Program-made: the position numbers and the translations under genes
Assembly (NCBI GenBank): GCA_036399695.1
Contig: DASWMP010000323.1
Coordinates: 1 to 8,164 of the forward strand
Length of the DNA: 8,164 nucleotides
Direction: 5' to 3'
DNA from: DASVEE01 sp036399695
Lineage (GTDB): Bacteria > Acidobacteriota > Thermoanaerobaculia > Gp7-AA8
Shown here: one piece after another, positions 1 through 6,771 of the stretch
Layout of the letters: the number at the start of each line of letters is the position of its first letter
Position numbering within the stretch: position 1 is the stretch's first letter
Notes under the pieces: model-generated
What the model saw: only the letters and a program-made list of their open reading frames with translations
Told to the model about the DNA's origin: nothing
Database searches by the model: none

Positions 1-65
1 TGGCGAACGCCACCGCTCTTTTACACGTGTAGCAGAGCGGTGGCGTTCGCCACCGCACTCCGAGA
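1..65. repeat. REP-like extragenic palindrome, left copy
   Basis: Seen directly: 1-19 and 34-52 are perfect 19-bp inverted arms around a 14-nt loop, which itself contains the palindrome TACACGTGTA (22-31). The right arm can alternatively fold locally as a 9-bp stem with a TT loop (37-45 with 48-56), so the element has two competing foldings. The reverse complement of 34-65 is identical over 32 nt to 7959-7990, and similarity continues more weakly to the window edge. The left side is cut by the window boundary, so the true element may be longer. This is a dispersed, structured, non-coding repeat; its family is not recognised. Confidence 0.85.
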
Positions 66-74
66 TCAAACACA

Positions 75-102
75 AAGGGCCGGCACTTGCGTGCCGGCCC
101 TT
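75..102 (-). terminator. Hairpin terminator of the secreted endonuclease gene
   Basis: A perfect 12-bp GC-rich stem (75-86 with 91-102) closes a 4-nt loop. Read on the minus strand it starts 24 nt after the TGA stop at 126-128 and is followed by TTTGTGTTTG, an interrupted T-rich tail. Position and orientation fit a rho-independent terminator for the minus-strand gene. The plus-strand side has no T run, so a bidirectional role is less likely. Confidence 0.8.
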
Positions 103-125
103 CGTTACTGCGCTGTAGTTAACGG

Positions 126-3100
126 TCAGTGCAACTGGATGCTGCCGCCGGAGATGGGCTGCGGGTTGGCCGCGTCCATGTCGTCGGAGCCGGCCGGCAC
201 GTTGTCGTAGACCGTGACACCGGTCGACGTGTTCCAGATGCGGATGCGGAACTTGTCGGGGGTGGCGTCGGTGGCGGTCAGGAGGAACGTGTAGTTGCCG
301 GTGCCGTTGATCGTGCCGGTGCCTTTGAGCTGGGCGTTGGCGCCGTTGACGACGAGCCACTGGAGGTTCGTGCTGTCGAAGTCGGAGCCGCTGAGCTTGA
401 ACGACGTCTTGCCTTCAGGAGCCGAGCCGCCCTTCTTGTACTTTGCGTTGACGTTGAAGTGGCCCTTGCCGGCCGGGGTGTCGATGAAGCCGCCGGCGGT
501 CATGAAGCCCGACGTGGCGTCGACGACGACCACGTAGTTGAACGACGTCGAGGCGGAGCCGCCGTCGTCGTCCGTCACGGTGATGGCGACGCCGTACGTG
601 CCGGCCGCCGCGTACGTGCGGGACGCCGTGCAGGTGCCGGCGGCGCAGGTGGCGGTCGACGTGGAGCCGTCATCCCAGGTGAAGAGAGCGGTGTGGGTGT
701 CGAGCGTGCCGGCGTCGGTGAAGCTGACGCTGACCGTGGCGGTGCCGCCGAGGTTCAGCGCGGACGCCGGACCGTTCGTGGCGGTGATGACCGGGGCAAC
801 GTTCGCGACGGCGACGGCGAGGCCGGCCGAAGCGGTGCCGGCGTCATCGTCCGCGACCGCGATCGAGATCGTGGCGTTGCCGTTGTCGAGGTACTGGTGG
901 CTGAACGAGAAGGCGTTCGCGCCTGCCGCCAGCGTGACGGCCGACGCGACGCTGCCGTCACCCCAGTTGACCGTGACGACGTGCGTGTCGGCGCTGCCCG
1001 GATCGCTGAGGGCGCCGGTCACCGTGACGCTGCCGTTCTCATTGATCGCGGCGGCCGAGACCGTCGCGGCCGTGATGGCCGGGGCCACGTTCGAGACCGT
1101 GATGCTGGCCGAATCGCTGGCGCTGGCGGTGCCGTCCGTGACCGTCACGGTCACGGTGTACGTGCCGTTGTCGTCCGGCGTGAAGCTCGGCGAGGAGCCG
1201 TACGGCGCGCCGTTCTTCGTCACCGTCCAGGTGGTCGTCAGCGTGTCGCCGTCCTGGTCGTTGCTGCTGGCGCTGGCCGTGATGGCCGAGCCTTCGACGC
1301 CGGCCGCCGGAGCGGAGAGCGAGACCGCCGGCGCGTCGTTGACGGCGTTCACCGTCACGTTGACCGTGCCGGTGGCGCACTCCGAAGCGGAGCCGTTGTC
1401 GCAGACCGTGTACGTGAAGCTCGCGTTGCCGTTGAAGTTCGCGGCCGGGGTGTAGGTGACGACGCCGTTGTTCAGCGTCGCGCCGTTCACCGTCGTGACC
1501 GTGAGCGTCTGCCCCGGCTCGCCGGCGTTGTCGTTCGCCGTCAGTTCGGCCGCGTTGATCGTCAGCGACGAATCCTCGTCGATGGCGTACGCGTCGGCGT
1601 TGGCCGTCGGGGCGTCGTTCACTTCGAAGACGGTGATCGAGACCGTGGCCGTGGCCGAGTTGGCCGAGCCGCTGGAGGCGCGGAAGGTGAAGCTGTCGCT
1701 GCCGGAGAACTCGGGCGCCGGGGTGTACGTCTGGTTCGCACCCGAGCCGCTCAGCGTGCCGTGCGACGGCTGCGAGAGGATCGTGTATGTGAGCGTGCCG
1801 CTGCCCGGGTTCGCCGCCTGGAGGGTGAACGACTTGGCGACGTCTTCGTCGGTATTGACCGACTGGTTCGCCACGCCCGGCGGGTTCGTGCCGTTGAAGC
1901 CTGCTTCGATGGCGTTCTCGACCGCGTCCGGCACGTTGGCGAAGAAGTCATAGCCGGTGAGGGCTTCGACCGCGTCGACCGTCGTGAGGTACGTCGTCCA
2001 GTCGTTGTTACGGATGCCCTGCACGTTCGGCAGGATCACGGCGATCGTGCGCGCCGAGGCCTGCACGTTGTTCGGCGTGGTACCGGCCGGGACGACCAGG
2101 ACGACTTTCCACGTCTGCGCCGGAACCGCCACGTGGCCGTTGGCGACGGTCGTCGCGGCGCCGTTGCTGCCGATGCCGCCCGTGCCGTGGCCGCCCGCCA
2201 CGATGAAGAGCTCGTTCGAGCCCGTCAGCGTGCGCAGGTAGTTCTCCATGTCCGCCCACGGACCCTGATTGTTGTCCGGGGCCTGCGGGATCATGTTGGA
2301 CATCAGGAACGTCGCCTGGTTGATCGGCATCGACGTTTCCTTGTCGCGGTCCGCGTTCGGGACCATGTGGCCGCGGTCGAAGCCGGAGCCGGAGTAGTCG
2401 CTGCCGAGGACGCGGTACCAGTCGGCCGGGACCGCCGAGTCGCCGCGGAACGTGTCGACGCGGGAGAGCGTGCCCACCCAGTCGTTGCTGAGGTGCCAGC
2501 TCACCCAGTTCGGGGTGCCGCGGTCGCGGTTGTACGAGAGGGCGAACTCACCCTTCTCCATCAGATAGTTGTTCGGCTGGTTGACGTCCGCCACCGCGCC
2601 CGTGGGGTTGCCCATGAGCGTGTGGATGTACGACGGGAACGGCGGAGCCGTGCCGGTCGAGGTCGAGAAGGACCAGGTGTAATCGGCGGCCAGGTGATCG
2701 CTGTTCGGGCCGCTGTCCTCGAGGTCGGCGTCGCTGACGCCGTTCGCGAAGATCGTGACCGTGCACTGCTCGCCGTTGATGAACGGCGTGTTCGGGATGA
2801 TCGTGAAGCTCTTGCCGTTCGCGTTCGCGCCGACCGTGGCGTCGTTGTGCGCGCCGGTCGTGACGCAGGAGATGGCGAACCAGTTGCCCGAGACCGTCAC
2901 GGCCTCGTTGAAGTCGACGACGATGTTGGCGTCGCGCGGGGCGTTCGAGCCGTTCGTGAACGGCTCCGTGTTCGAGATCGACGGGCCGGCTTCCGAGATC
3001 ACGGCCGTGCGGCGGGGGAACGCCGAGAGGCGCTCGAAATCGCTGCCGTTCTGGTTCGTGTCGATCGTGCCCGAGCCCTTGCGGTACATGGACTGGGTGT

Positions 3101-4820
3101 TGTTCGCCGGGGCCGTGGCGTTGGTCGCCCCTTCGCGGCAGTCGGCCGAGCCGAAGCCGACGAAGTCGACGAGGTCCGGATCGCTGAGCGGGCAGTTGCC
3201 GGAGAGCGCGTCGCCGTTCTTGACGAGGGCGATCTTGCCGGTGGTGCCGCTCATGTTGATGTCGCCCGTGATGTTCGGCAGGACCGGGAGCGCGCTGCCT
3301 ACGGCGCCGCCCGAGAGCTGGATCAGGTAGTACTCGCCGGGGCCGATCGGGCCGGAGATCGCGGCGGTGGTGCCGGCCCAGCCGCTGCCGGTGGAGGAGG
3401 CGTACTGGATCGACCAGCCCGTCACGTCGATGGTGCTGGTGGTCGGGTTGAAGAGCTCGACGTAGTCACGGTTCCAGGTGGCCGAGGCGTTGCCGCCGCC
3501 ACCGTAGACCTGGCTGATGACGATGTGGTCCGGGGCCGGCGGCGGCGGAGCCGTGACGCCGATGTTGACCGTGCGCGACGTGGCGGGATTGAAGTTGTCG
3601 GAGAGGAAGGCGGTGAAGCTCGCGGTGCCGTTGAAGCCGGCATTCAGCGTGACGGTGTACGTCACGGCGTTCGTGCCCTGGCCGTTCGTCACGACGACGG
3701 ACGAGACGCCCGTGCCGGTGAAGGCGGACCAGTTGTAGACGCCGCCGTCATCGGTGCCGGTGAGGGAGACGGTGAACGGCGCCGCGTTCTGCGCCACCGT
3801 GGCGATCGGGTTCGCCGGGTTGGCGATCGAGGGGGCGGCGTTCACCGGGCCTGCCGTCACTTCGACGTTCAACGCGCGCGAGACGGCCGGGTTGATGGTG
3901 TCGCTGAGGAAGACCGTGAAGGTCGCGGTGCCGCTGAAGCCGGAAGCGATCGAGACGGTGAACGTCCCGGTCGCGGTCGACTGACCGGCGGAGACGATGA
4001 CGTTCGAGATGCCCGTGCCCGGCGCGACCGACCAGTGGAAGGTGTTGTTGTCATCGGTGCCGTTGACGCTCACGTTGAAGGCGGAGCCGGGGGCGACGGT
4101 GGCGACCGGGTTGGCCGTGGCGGCGATGACCGGCGGCTGGTTGAAGGTGCCGCAGGGATTCGCGGCCGAGAAGCCGTTCCGCGGGATCAGACCGCTCGCC
4201 GTCGTGGCGACCGTGAAGTCGCTGTTGTTGTTGTCCGTGTCCTGGCAGCCGGCGCTCTTGCGAAGGGCACCGTTGCCGGAGTTGAGGCCGACGCCGTTGT
4301 TCACGGCCGTCGTCTCGGCGTTGTTGGCATTGCCGTACGCCACGAGGTCGACGATGCGGGCGTCGGGCAGCGCGCATGGCGTGGCCGTGGCACCGCAGCC
4401 GAGGACGGCGTTACCGTTGACGAGCGCCACCTTGCCAGCCGAGGCCGACATCGTGAGGTTGGGCGTCGTCAGGTCGGCGGTGAACGTCCCGCCGAGCGTG
4501 CCGGCCGAGCCGAGCTTCACGACGAGGTACTTTCCCGCGCCGATGGTGGTGCCGGCAGGAAAGGCGTAAAGGTTGTTCGAGGAGGAGGCGAAGTTCCCCG
4601 TCGCGGAGCCGTACTGCAGCGACCAGCCGCCGATCGGGACGGCAGCGTTGCTCGTGTTGAAGAGCTCGACGTAGTCGTTGAGGTACGCCGGAGTGCCGGT
4701 CGTTGCCCCGCCTCCACCGTAAACCTGACTGATGACCACGTTCGGCGAGGCGGCGCTGGCCACCCCCGCGATCGATAAGAAGCAAAGCAGTAGCACTGCG
4801 GAGAACCGGCGAACCATCAT
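126..4820 (-). CDS. Secreted multidomain DNA/RNA non-specific endonuclease with lamin-tail, Ig-like and PKD modules
   Basis: Predicted extracellular nuclease of 1564 residues. Residues 1-23 look like a Sec signal peptide (basic MMVRR, hydrophobic core, ASA cleavage site). Then follow lamin-tail domain 1 (about 25-225), two Ig/cadherin-like repeats similar to each other (228-322, 329-423), lamin-tail domain 2 (430-608, repeating ISQVYGGGG and DYVELFN), an SbsA-type Ig-like domain (611-720), the nuclease (about 745-965), two cadherin-like VCBS-type repeats (985-1068, 1070-1162), three PKD-like modules (1164-1433) and an unassigned C-terminal domain (1434-1564). The nuclease has DRGHMVP with catalytic His818, NQGPW with metal ligand Asn851, and Glu859; with Arg787 these match His89, Asn119, Glu127 and Arg57 of Serratia nuclease by spacing. 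No sorting signal or membrane anchor is seen at the C terminus. The start is supported by AGGAG nine nt upstream (4830-4834). The likely role is extracellular nucleic-acid degradation; the substrate is inferred. Confidence 0.93.
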   Translation of the reverse strand: MMVRRFSAVLLLCFLSIAGVASAASPNVVISQVYGGGGATTGTPAYLNDYVELFNTSNAAVPIGGWSLQYGSATGNFASSSNNLYAFPAGTTIGAGKYLVVKLGSAGTLGGTFTADLTTPNLTMSASAGKVALVNGNAVLGCGATATPCALPDARIVDLVAYGNANNAETTAVNNGVGLNSGNGALRKSAGCQDTDNNNSDFTVATTASGLIPRNGFSAANPCGTFNQPPVIAATANPVATVAPGSAFNVSVNGTDDNNTFHWSVAPGTGISNVIVSAGQSTATGTFTVSIASGFSGTATFTVFLSDTINPAVSRALNVEVTAGPVNAAPSIANPANPIATVAQNAAPFTVSLTGTDDGGVYNWSAFTGTGVSSVVVTNGQGTNAVTYTVTLNAGFNGTASFTAFLSDNFNPATSRTVNIGVTAPPPPAPDHIVISQVYGGGGNASATWNRDYVELFNPTTSTIDVTGWSIQYASSTGSGWAGTTAAISGPIGPGEYYLIQLSGGAVGSALPVLPNITGDINMSGTTGKIALVKNGDALSGNCPLSDPDLVDFVGFGSADCREGATNATAPANNTQSMYRKGSGTIDTNQNGSDFERLSAFPRRTAVISEAGPSISNTEPFTNGSNAPRDANIVVDFNEAVTVSGNWFAISCVTTGAHNDATVGANANGKSFTIIPNTPFINGEQCTVTIFANGVSDADLEDSGPNSDHLAADYTWSFSTSTGTAPPFPSYIHTLMGNPTGAVADVNQPNNYLMEKGEFALSYNRDRGTPNWVSWHLSNDWVGTLSRVDTFRGDSAVPADWYRVLGSDYSGSGFDRGHMVPNADRDKETSMPINQATFLMSNMIPQAPDNNQGPWADMENYLRTLTGSNELFIVAGGHGTGGIGSNGAATTVANGHVAVPAQTWKVVLVVPAGTTPNNVQASARTIAVILPNVQGIRNNDWTTYLTTVDAVEALTGYDFFANVPDAVENAIEAGFNGTNPPGVANQSVNTDEDVAKSFTLQAANPGSGTLTYTILSQPSHGTLSGSGANQTYTPAPEFSGSDSFTFRASSGSANSATATVSITVFEVNDAPTANADAYAIDEDSSLTINAAELTANDNAGEPGQTLTVTTVNGATLNNGVVTYTPAANFNGNASFTYTVCDNGSASECATGTVNVTVNAVNDAPAVSLSAPAAGVEGSAITASASSNDQDGDTLTTTWTVTKNGAPYGSSPSFTPDDNGTYTVTVTVTDGTASASDSASITVSNVAPAITAATVSAAAINENGSVTVTGALSDPGSADTHVVTVNWGDGSVASAVTLAAGANAFSFSHQYLDNGNATISIAVADDDAGTASAGLAVAVANVAPVITATNGPASALNLGGTATVSVSFTDAGTLDTHTALFTWDDGSTSTATCAAGTCTASRTYAAAGTYGVAITVTDDDGGSASTSFNYVVVVDATSGFMTAGGFIDTPAGKGHFNVNAKYKKGGSAPEGKTSFKLSGSDFDSTNLQWLVVNGANAQLKGTGTINGTGNYTFLLTATDATPDKFRIRIWNTSTGVTVYDNVPAGSDDMDAANPQPISGGSIQLH

Positions 4821-5034
4821 CGAGACGTGCTCCTAGCGTGTTCGTTCGTTAGTTGGGGGGAACCCCGGCGAGGGGTAGTTGTAATAATAGCCTCTTCCGA
4901 GTCTGAATTCCGGTAAAGAAGAGGGAAAAAGGGCCGGCAGCAGCGCCAGCCTCTGTTTCTCGACAGAAATGGAAGCGGATTGCCGTTTCGGAGGGGCGAT
5001 TTCCGATTTCCGGGCTCGGCCTCGGGGGTGTTGC
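4821..5034. other. Intergenic leader region upstream of the endonuclease gene
   Basis: About 214 bp with no supportable gene. It holds the AGGAG ribosome-binding site of the endonuclease (4830-4834), a short CGAA-type tandem in the leader and the candidate -10 element. The overlapping short open frames on both strands have no recognisable domain or independent ribosome-binding site, and they run into the inverted repeat next door. Confidence 0.6.
4884..4889 (-). promoter_or_regulatory. Possible -10 element for the endonuclease gene
   Basis: On the minus strand this reads TATTAT, a good -10 match and the most AT-rich spot in the GC-rich leader, about 64 nt upstream of the start codon. No convincing -35 hexamer lies 16-18 nt further upstream, so this is only a candidate. 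Confidence 0.3.
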
Positions 5035-5113
5035 ACGCCGGAGGCGTGGCGTAAGGTAGCCGGTGGCAAGTGCCGAAGGCACGCCGCCACCGGAACAATA
5101 TTCGCGCTCCCCA

Positions 5114-5130
5114 CGACCCCGGCAGGGTCG
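5114..5130. repeat. Small hairpin in the centre of the inverted-repeat element
   Basis: CGACCC (5114-5119) pairs with GGGTCG (5125-5130) around a 5-nt loop. It is one of two hairpins in the 90-bp centre of the 5035-5242 element, and no T tract follows on either strand. Confidence 0.6.
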
Positions 5131-5143
5131 CGGCCTCGCTCCG

Positions 5144-5161
5144 GCACCCTTTCCAGGGTGC
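5144..5161. repeat. Second small hairpin in the centre of the inverted-repeat element
   Basis: GCACCCT (5144-5150) pairs perfectly with AGGGTGC (5155-5161) around a TTCC loop. With the hairpin at 5114-5130 it makes the whole 5035-5242 segment a chain of foldable units. Confidence 0.65.
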
Positions 5162-5249
5162 AAACCTTCATTTCCAACCGAAACCGGTGGCGGCTCGCCT
5201 GCGGCGCTTGCCACCGGCTACCTTACGACACGCCTCCGGCGTACGTGTG

Positions 5250-5276
5250 GTACAGGCGCACTCTGTGCGCCTGTAC
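5250..5276 (-). terminator. Hairpin just downstream of lat, possible terminator
   Basis: An 11-bp perfect stem (5250-5260 with 5266-5276) closes a 5-nt loop and begins 17 nt past the lat stop codon on the minus strand. The position suggests transcript termination or 3'-end protection of lat mRNA. There is no T-rich tail on the minus strand, so it is not a classic intrinsic terminator; it could equally be another extragenic palindrome. Confidence 0.5.
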
Positions 5277-5293
5277 GAAATCGCTCGCCCCCT

Positions 5294-6649
5294 CTACGCC
5301 AGCGCCTTCAGCGTCTTCTCCATCCGCCGGATACCCTCGGCGGCCTCGTCCCTCGTCAGGTTCAGCGGCGGACGGAACCGTGCCGAACGGTGGCCCGACG
5401 ACAGCACCATCACGTCGTTGTCGAGGAACGCCTGCAGCGCCTGGTCCCGGACGTCGCCGCTCGGCAGGTCGAACGCGCACATGAGGCCGCGGCCGCGGAC
5501 GTTGCTGACGAGGTCCGGCATCTCCTGCGCCAGCCGGTCGAGCTCGCCCATGAAGTAGGCCCCGACCGTGGCCGTGTTCTCGACCAGGTTCTCCTCGTCG
5601 ATGATCTCGAAGTAACGCTGCGCGCGGACCATGTCCACGAGGTTGCCGCCCCACGTCGAATTGATACGCGAGGAGACGGTGAAGACGTTCTCGGCCAGCT
5701 CGAAGATCCGGTCGTTCGAGGCAAAGCCGCAGACCTGCGTCTTCTTGCCGAAGCAGAAGAGATCCGGCTCGACACCGAAGTGCTGGAACGACCACATCTT
5801 GCCGGTGATGCCGACGCCCGACTGCACCTCGTCGAAGATGAGCAGCATGTCGTTCTCGTCGCAGAGCTGGCGGATGGCGCGGAAGAACTCGGGGCGGAAG
5901 TGGTTGTCCCCACCCTCACCCTGGATCGGCTCCATGATGAAGGCGGCGATCTCGTCCGGCCGCTCGGCCAGGAACTGCTTGGCCTGCTCGAGGGCGAGCT
6001 GCTCGCGGCGCTCGGCGTCGGCGAGGTTCTCCGGCGTCAGCGGGAACGTCAGCTTCGGGTTCTCGACGCGCGGCCAGTCGAACTTCGGGAAGTACTGCGT
6101 CTTGCGCGGGTCGGCGGTGTTCGTCAGCGACAGGGTGTAGCCGGTGCGGCCGTGGAAGGCTTCGCGCAGATGCATGATCTGCGTTCCCTTCTCCCCCTGC
6201 ACGCCCTTCTTCATGTTCTTGCGGATCTTCCAGTCGAAGGCAGTCTTGACGGCGTTCTCGATGCCGAGGGAGCCGCCTTCGATGAAGAACATGTGACGGT
6301 TCAGCGACGGCGGCACGGCGAGACGGGCAAACGTCTCGACGAACTCCGCCATGTAGGTGGTGTAGATGTCGGAATTGGCCGGCTTGTTGAGCGCCGCGTC
6401 CGCGAGACGGTCGCGGAATTCAGGGTTGTCCATCCGCGGGTGGTTGTAGCCGACCGGCACGGACGCGAAGTTGGTGAAGAAATCGAGCACCGGCCGGCCG
6501 CGGCGCGCGTCGAACACCCACGAGCCCTTGGACTTGCGCAGATCCATGACGATTTCGTAGCCGTCCGCCAGCATGCGCCGGGAAAGGACGTTGTGAACCT
6601 CGGACGGCTGGACGTGGATCCGGCGGTCGGTGATAGCTGAAAGGGACAT
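5294..6649 (-). CDS. lat: L-lysine 6-transaminase (lysine epsilon-aminotransferase)
   Basis: A 451-residue cytosolic class-III PLP aminotransferase. It moves the epsilon-amino group of L-lysine to 2-oxoglutarate, giving 2-aminoadipate 6-semialdehyde (which cyclises to piperideine-6-carboxylate) and glutamate. From memory it resembles Mycobacterium tuberculosis Lat along its whole length: shared blocks include ALNKP-NSD, AFHGR-GYTLSLTNT, EPIQGEGGD, FGKKTQVCG, NSTWGGN and RGRGLMCAF. Key residues sit at a constant offset of +2 from that enzyme: Glu245 (the dual-substrate glutamate switch), Asp273 (PLP pyridine N), Lys302 (Schiff base) and Thr332. The start is supported by AGGAG 7 nt upstream (6657-6661). 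It is divergent from the thiolase gene with a promoter in the shared intergenic region. It may feed lysine catabolism; a biosynthetic use of piperideine-6-carboxylate cannot be excluded. Confidence 0.95.
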   Translation of the reverse strand: MSLSAITDRRIHVQPSEVHNVLSRRMLADGYEIVMDLRKSKGSWVFDARRGRPVLDFFTNFASVPVGYNHPRMDNPEFRDRLADAALNKPANSDIYTTYMAEFVETFARLAVPPSLNRHMFFIEGGSLGIENAVKTAFDWKIRKNMKKGVQGEKGTQIMHLREAFHGRTGYTLSLTNTADPRKTQYFPKFDWPRVENPKLTFPLTPENLADAERREQLALEQAKQFLAERPDEIAAFIMEPIQGEGGDNHFRPEFFRAIRQLCDENDMLLIFDEVQSGVGITGKMWSFQHFGVEPDLFCFGKKTQVCGFASNDRIFELAENVFTVSSRINSTWGGNLVDMVRAQRYFEIIDEENLVENTATVGAYFMGELDRLAQEMPDLVSNVRGRGLMCAFDLPSGDVRDQALQAFLDNDVMVLSSGHRSARFRPPLNLTRDEAAEGIRRMEKTLKALA

Positions 6650-6650
6650 C

Positions 6651-6661
6651 AGAGGACTCCT
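6651..6661 (-). promoter_or_regulatory. lat ribosome-binding leader, inverted match of the thiolase leader
   Basis: On the minus strand this reads AGGAGTCCTCT and supplies the Shine-Dalgarno AGGAG 7 nt before the lat ATG. The same 11 nt occur at 6759-6769 before the thiolase ATG, so the divergent genes have the same leader in inverted orientation. Confidence 0.75.
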
Positions 6662-6708
6662 GTTGAAGTGCGATTGACAGGGATGATATCAGTGGGCAGT
6701 GGCCGGGC

Positions 6709-6737
6709 ATTCTAGCCGCATGACTGACCACTGACAA
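6709..6737 (-). promoter_or_regulatory. Sigma-70-type promoter for lat
   Basis: On the minus strand TTGTCA (6732-6737) and TAGAAT (6709-6714) are separated by exactly 17 nt; each hexamer has one mismatch to consensus. Transcription would start near 6702, leaving a 5' leader of roughly 50 nt before the lat ATG at 6649. No equally good promoter was seen for the plus-strand thiolase gene. Confidence 0.6.
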
Positions 6738-6758
6738 CCAACCACCGACCACCTCTCA

Positions 6759-6769
6759 AGGAGTCCTCT
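6759..6769 (+). promoter_or_regulatory. Thiolase ribosome-binding leader
   Basis: AAGGAG (6758-6763) lies 8 nt before the ATG at 6772 and fixes the thiolase start. The following TCCTCT completes an 11-nt match, in inverted orientation, to the lat leader at 6651-6661. Confidence 0.75.
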
Positions 6770-6771
6770 TC

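Larger units (their letters stand above)
5035..5242. repeat. Pair of 59-bp inverted structured repeats (BIME- or MITE-like element)
   Basis: Seen directly: 5035-5093 and 5184-5242 are inverted copies with 5 mismatches in 59 positions, separated by 90 bp. Each arm folds by itself: GCCACCGG-type ends pair around an inner small hairpin. In the left arm that inner stem is TGCC/GGCA (5071-5074 with 5078-5081); in the right arm (reverse complement) it is CGCC/GGCG, a compensatory T-A to C-G change. This suggests that the folded structure, not coding capacity, has been kept. The 90-bp centre contains two further hairpins. The element lies between two minus-strand genes and has no transposase or credible coding frame. 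It could be a BIME-like pair of REP units or a non-autonomous element; no target-site duplication is evident. Confidence 0.85.

Noticed and set aside
129..4778. 1549-codon plus-strand open frame
   Set aside because: It is the exact antisense of the recognised nuclease gene, starts at a GTG inside the other gene's last codons, has no domain and reads as low-complexity Arg/Val/Gly/Asp text.
4817..5214. Short minus-strand open frames in the lat-nuclease intergenic region
   Set aside because: Several overlapping frames compete, none has a good ribosome-binding site or known motif, and they run through the structured repeat.
5063..6640. 525-codon plus-strand open frame opposite lat
   Set aside because: It is antisense to a confidently recognised aminotransferase, begins inside the inverted-repeat element and shows no protein-like motif.
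6674..6679. TTGACA as -35 of a thiolase promoter on the plus strand
   Set aside because: The hexamer is perfect, but no acceptable -10 lies 16-18 nt downstream (CAGTGG at 17 nt).
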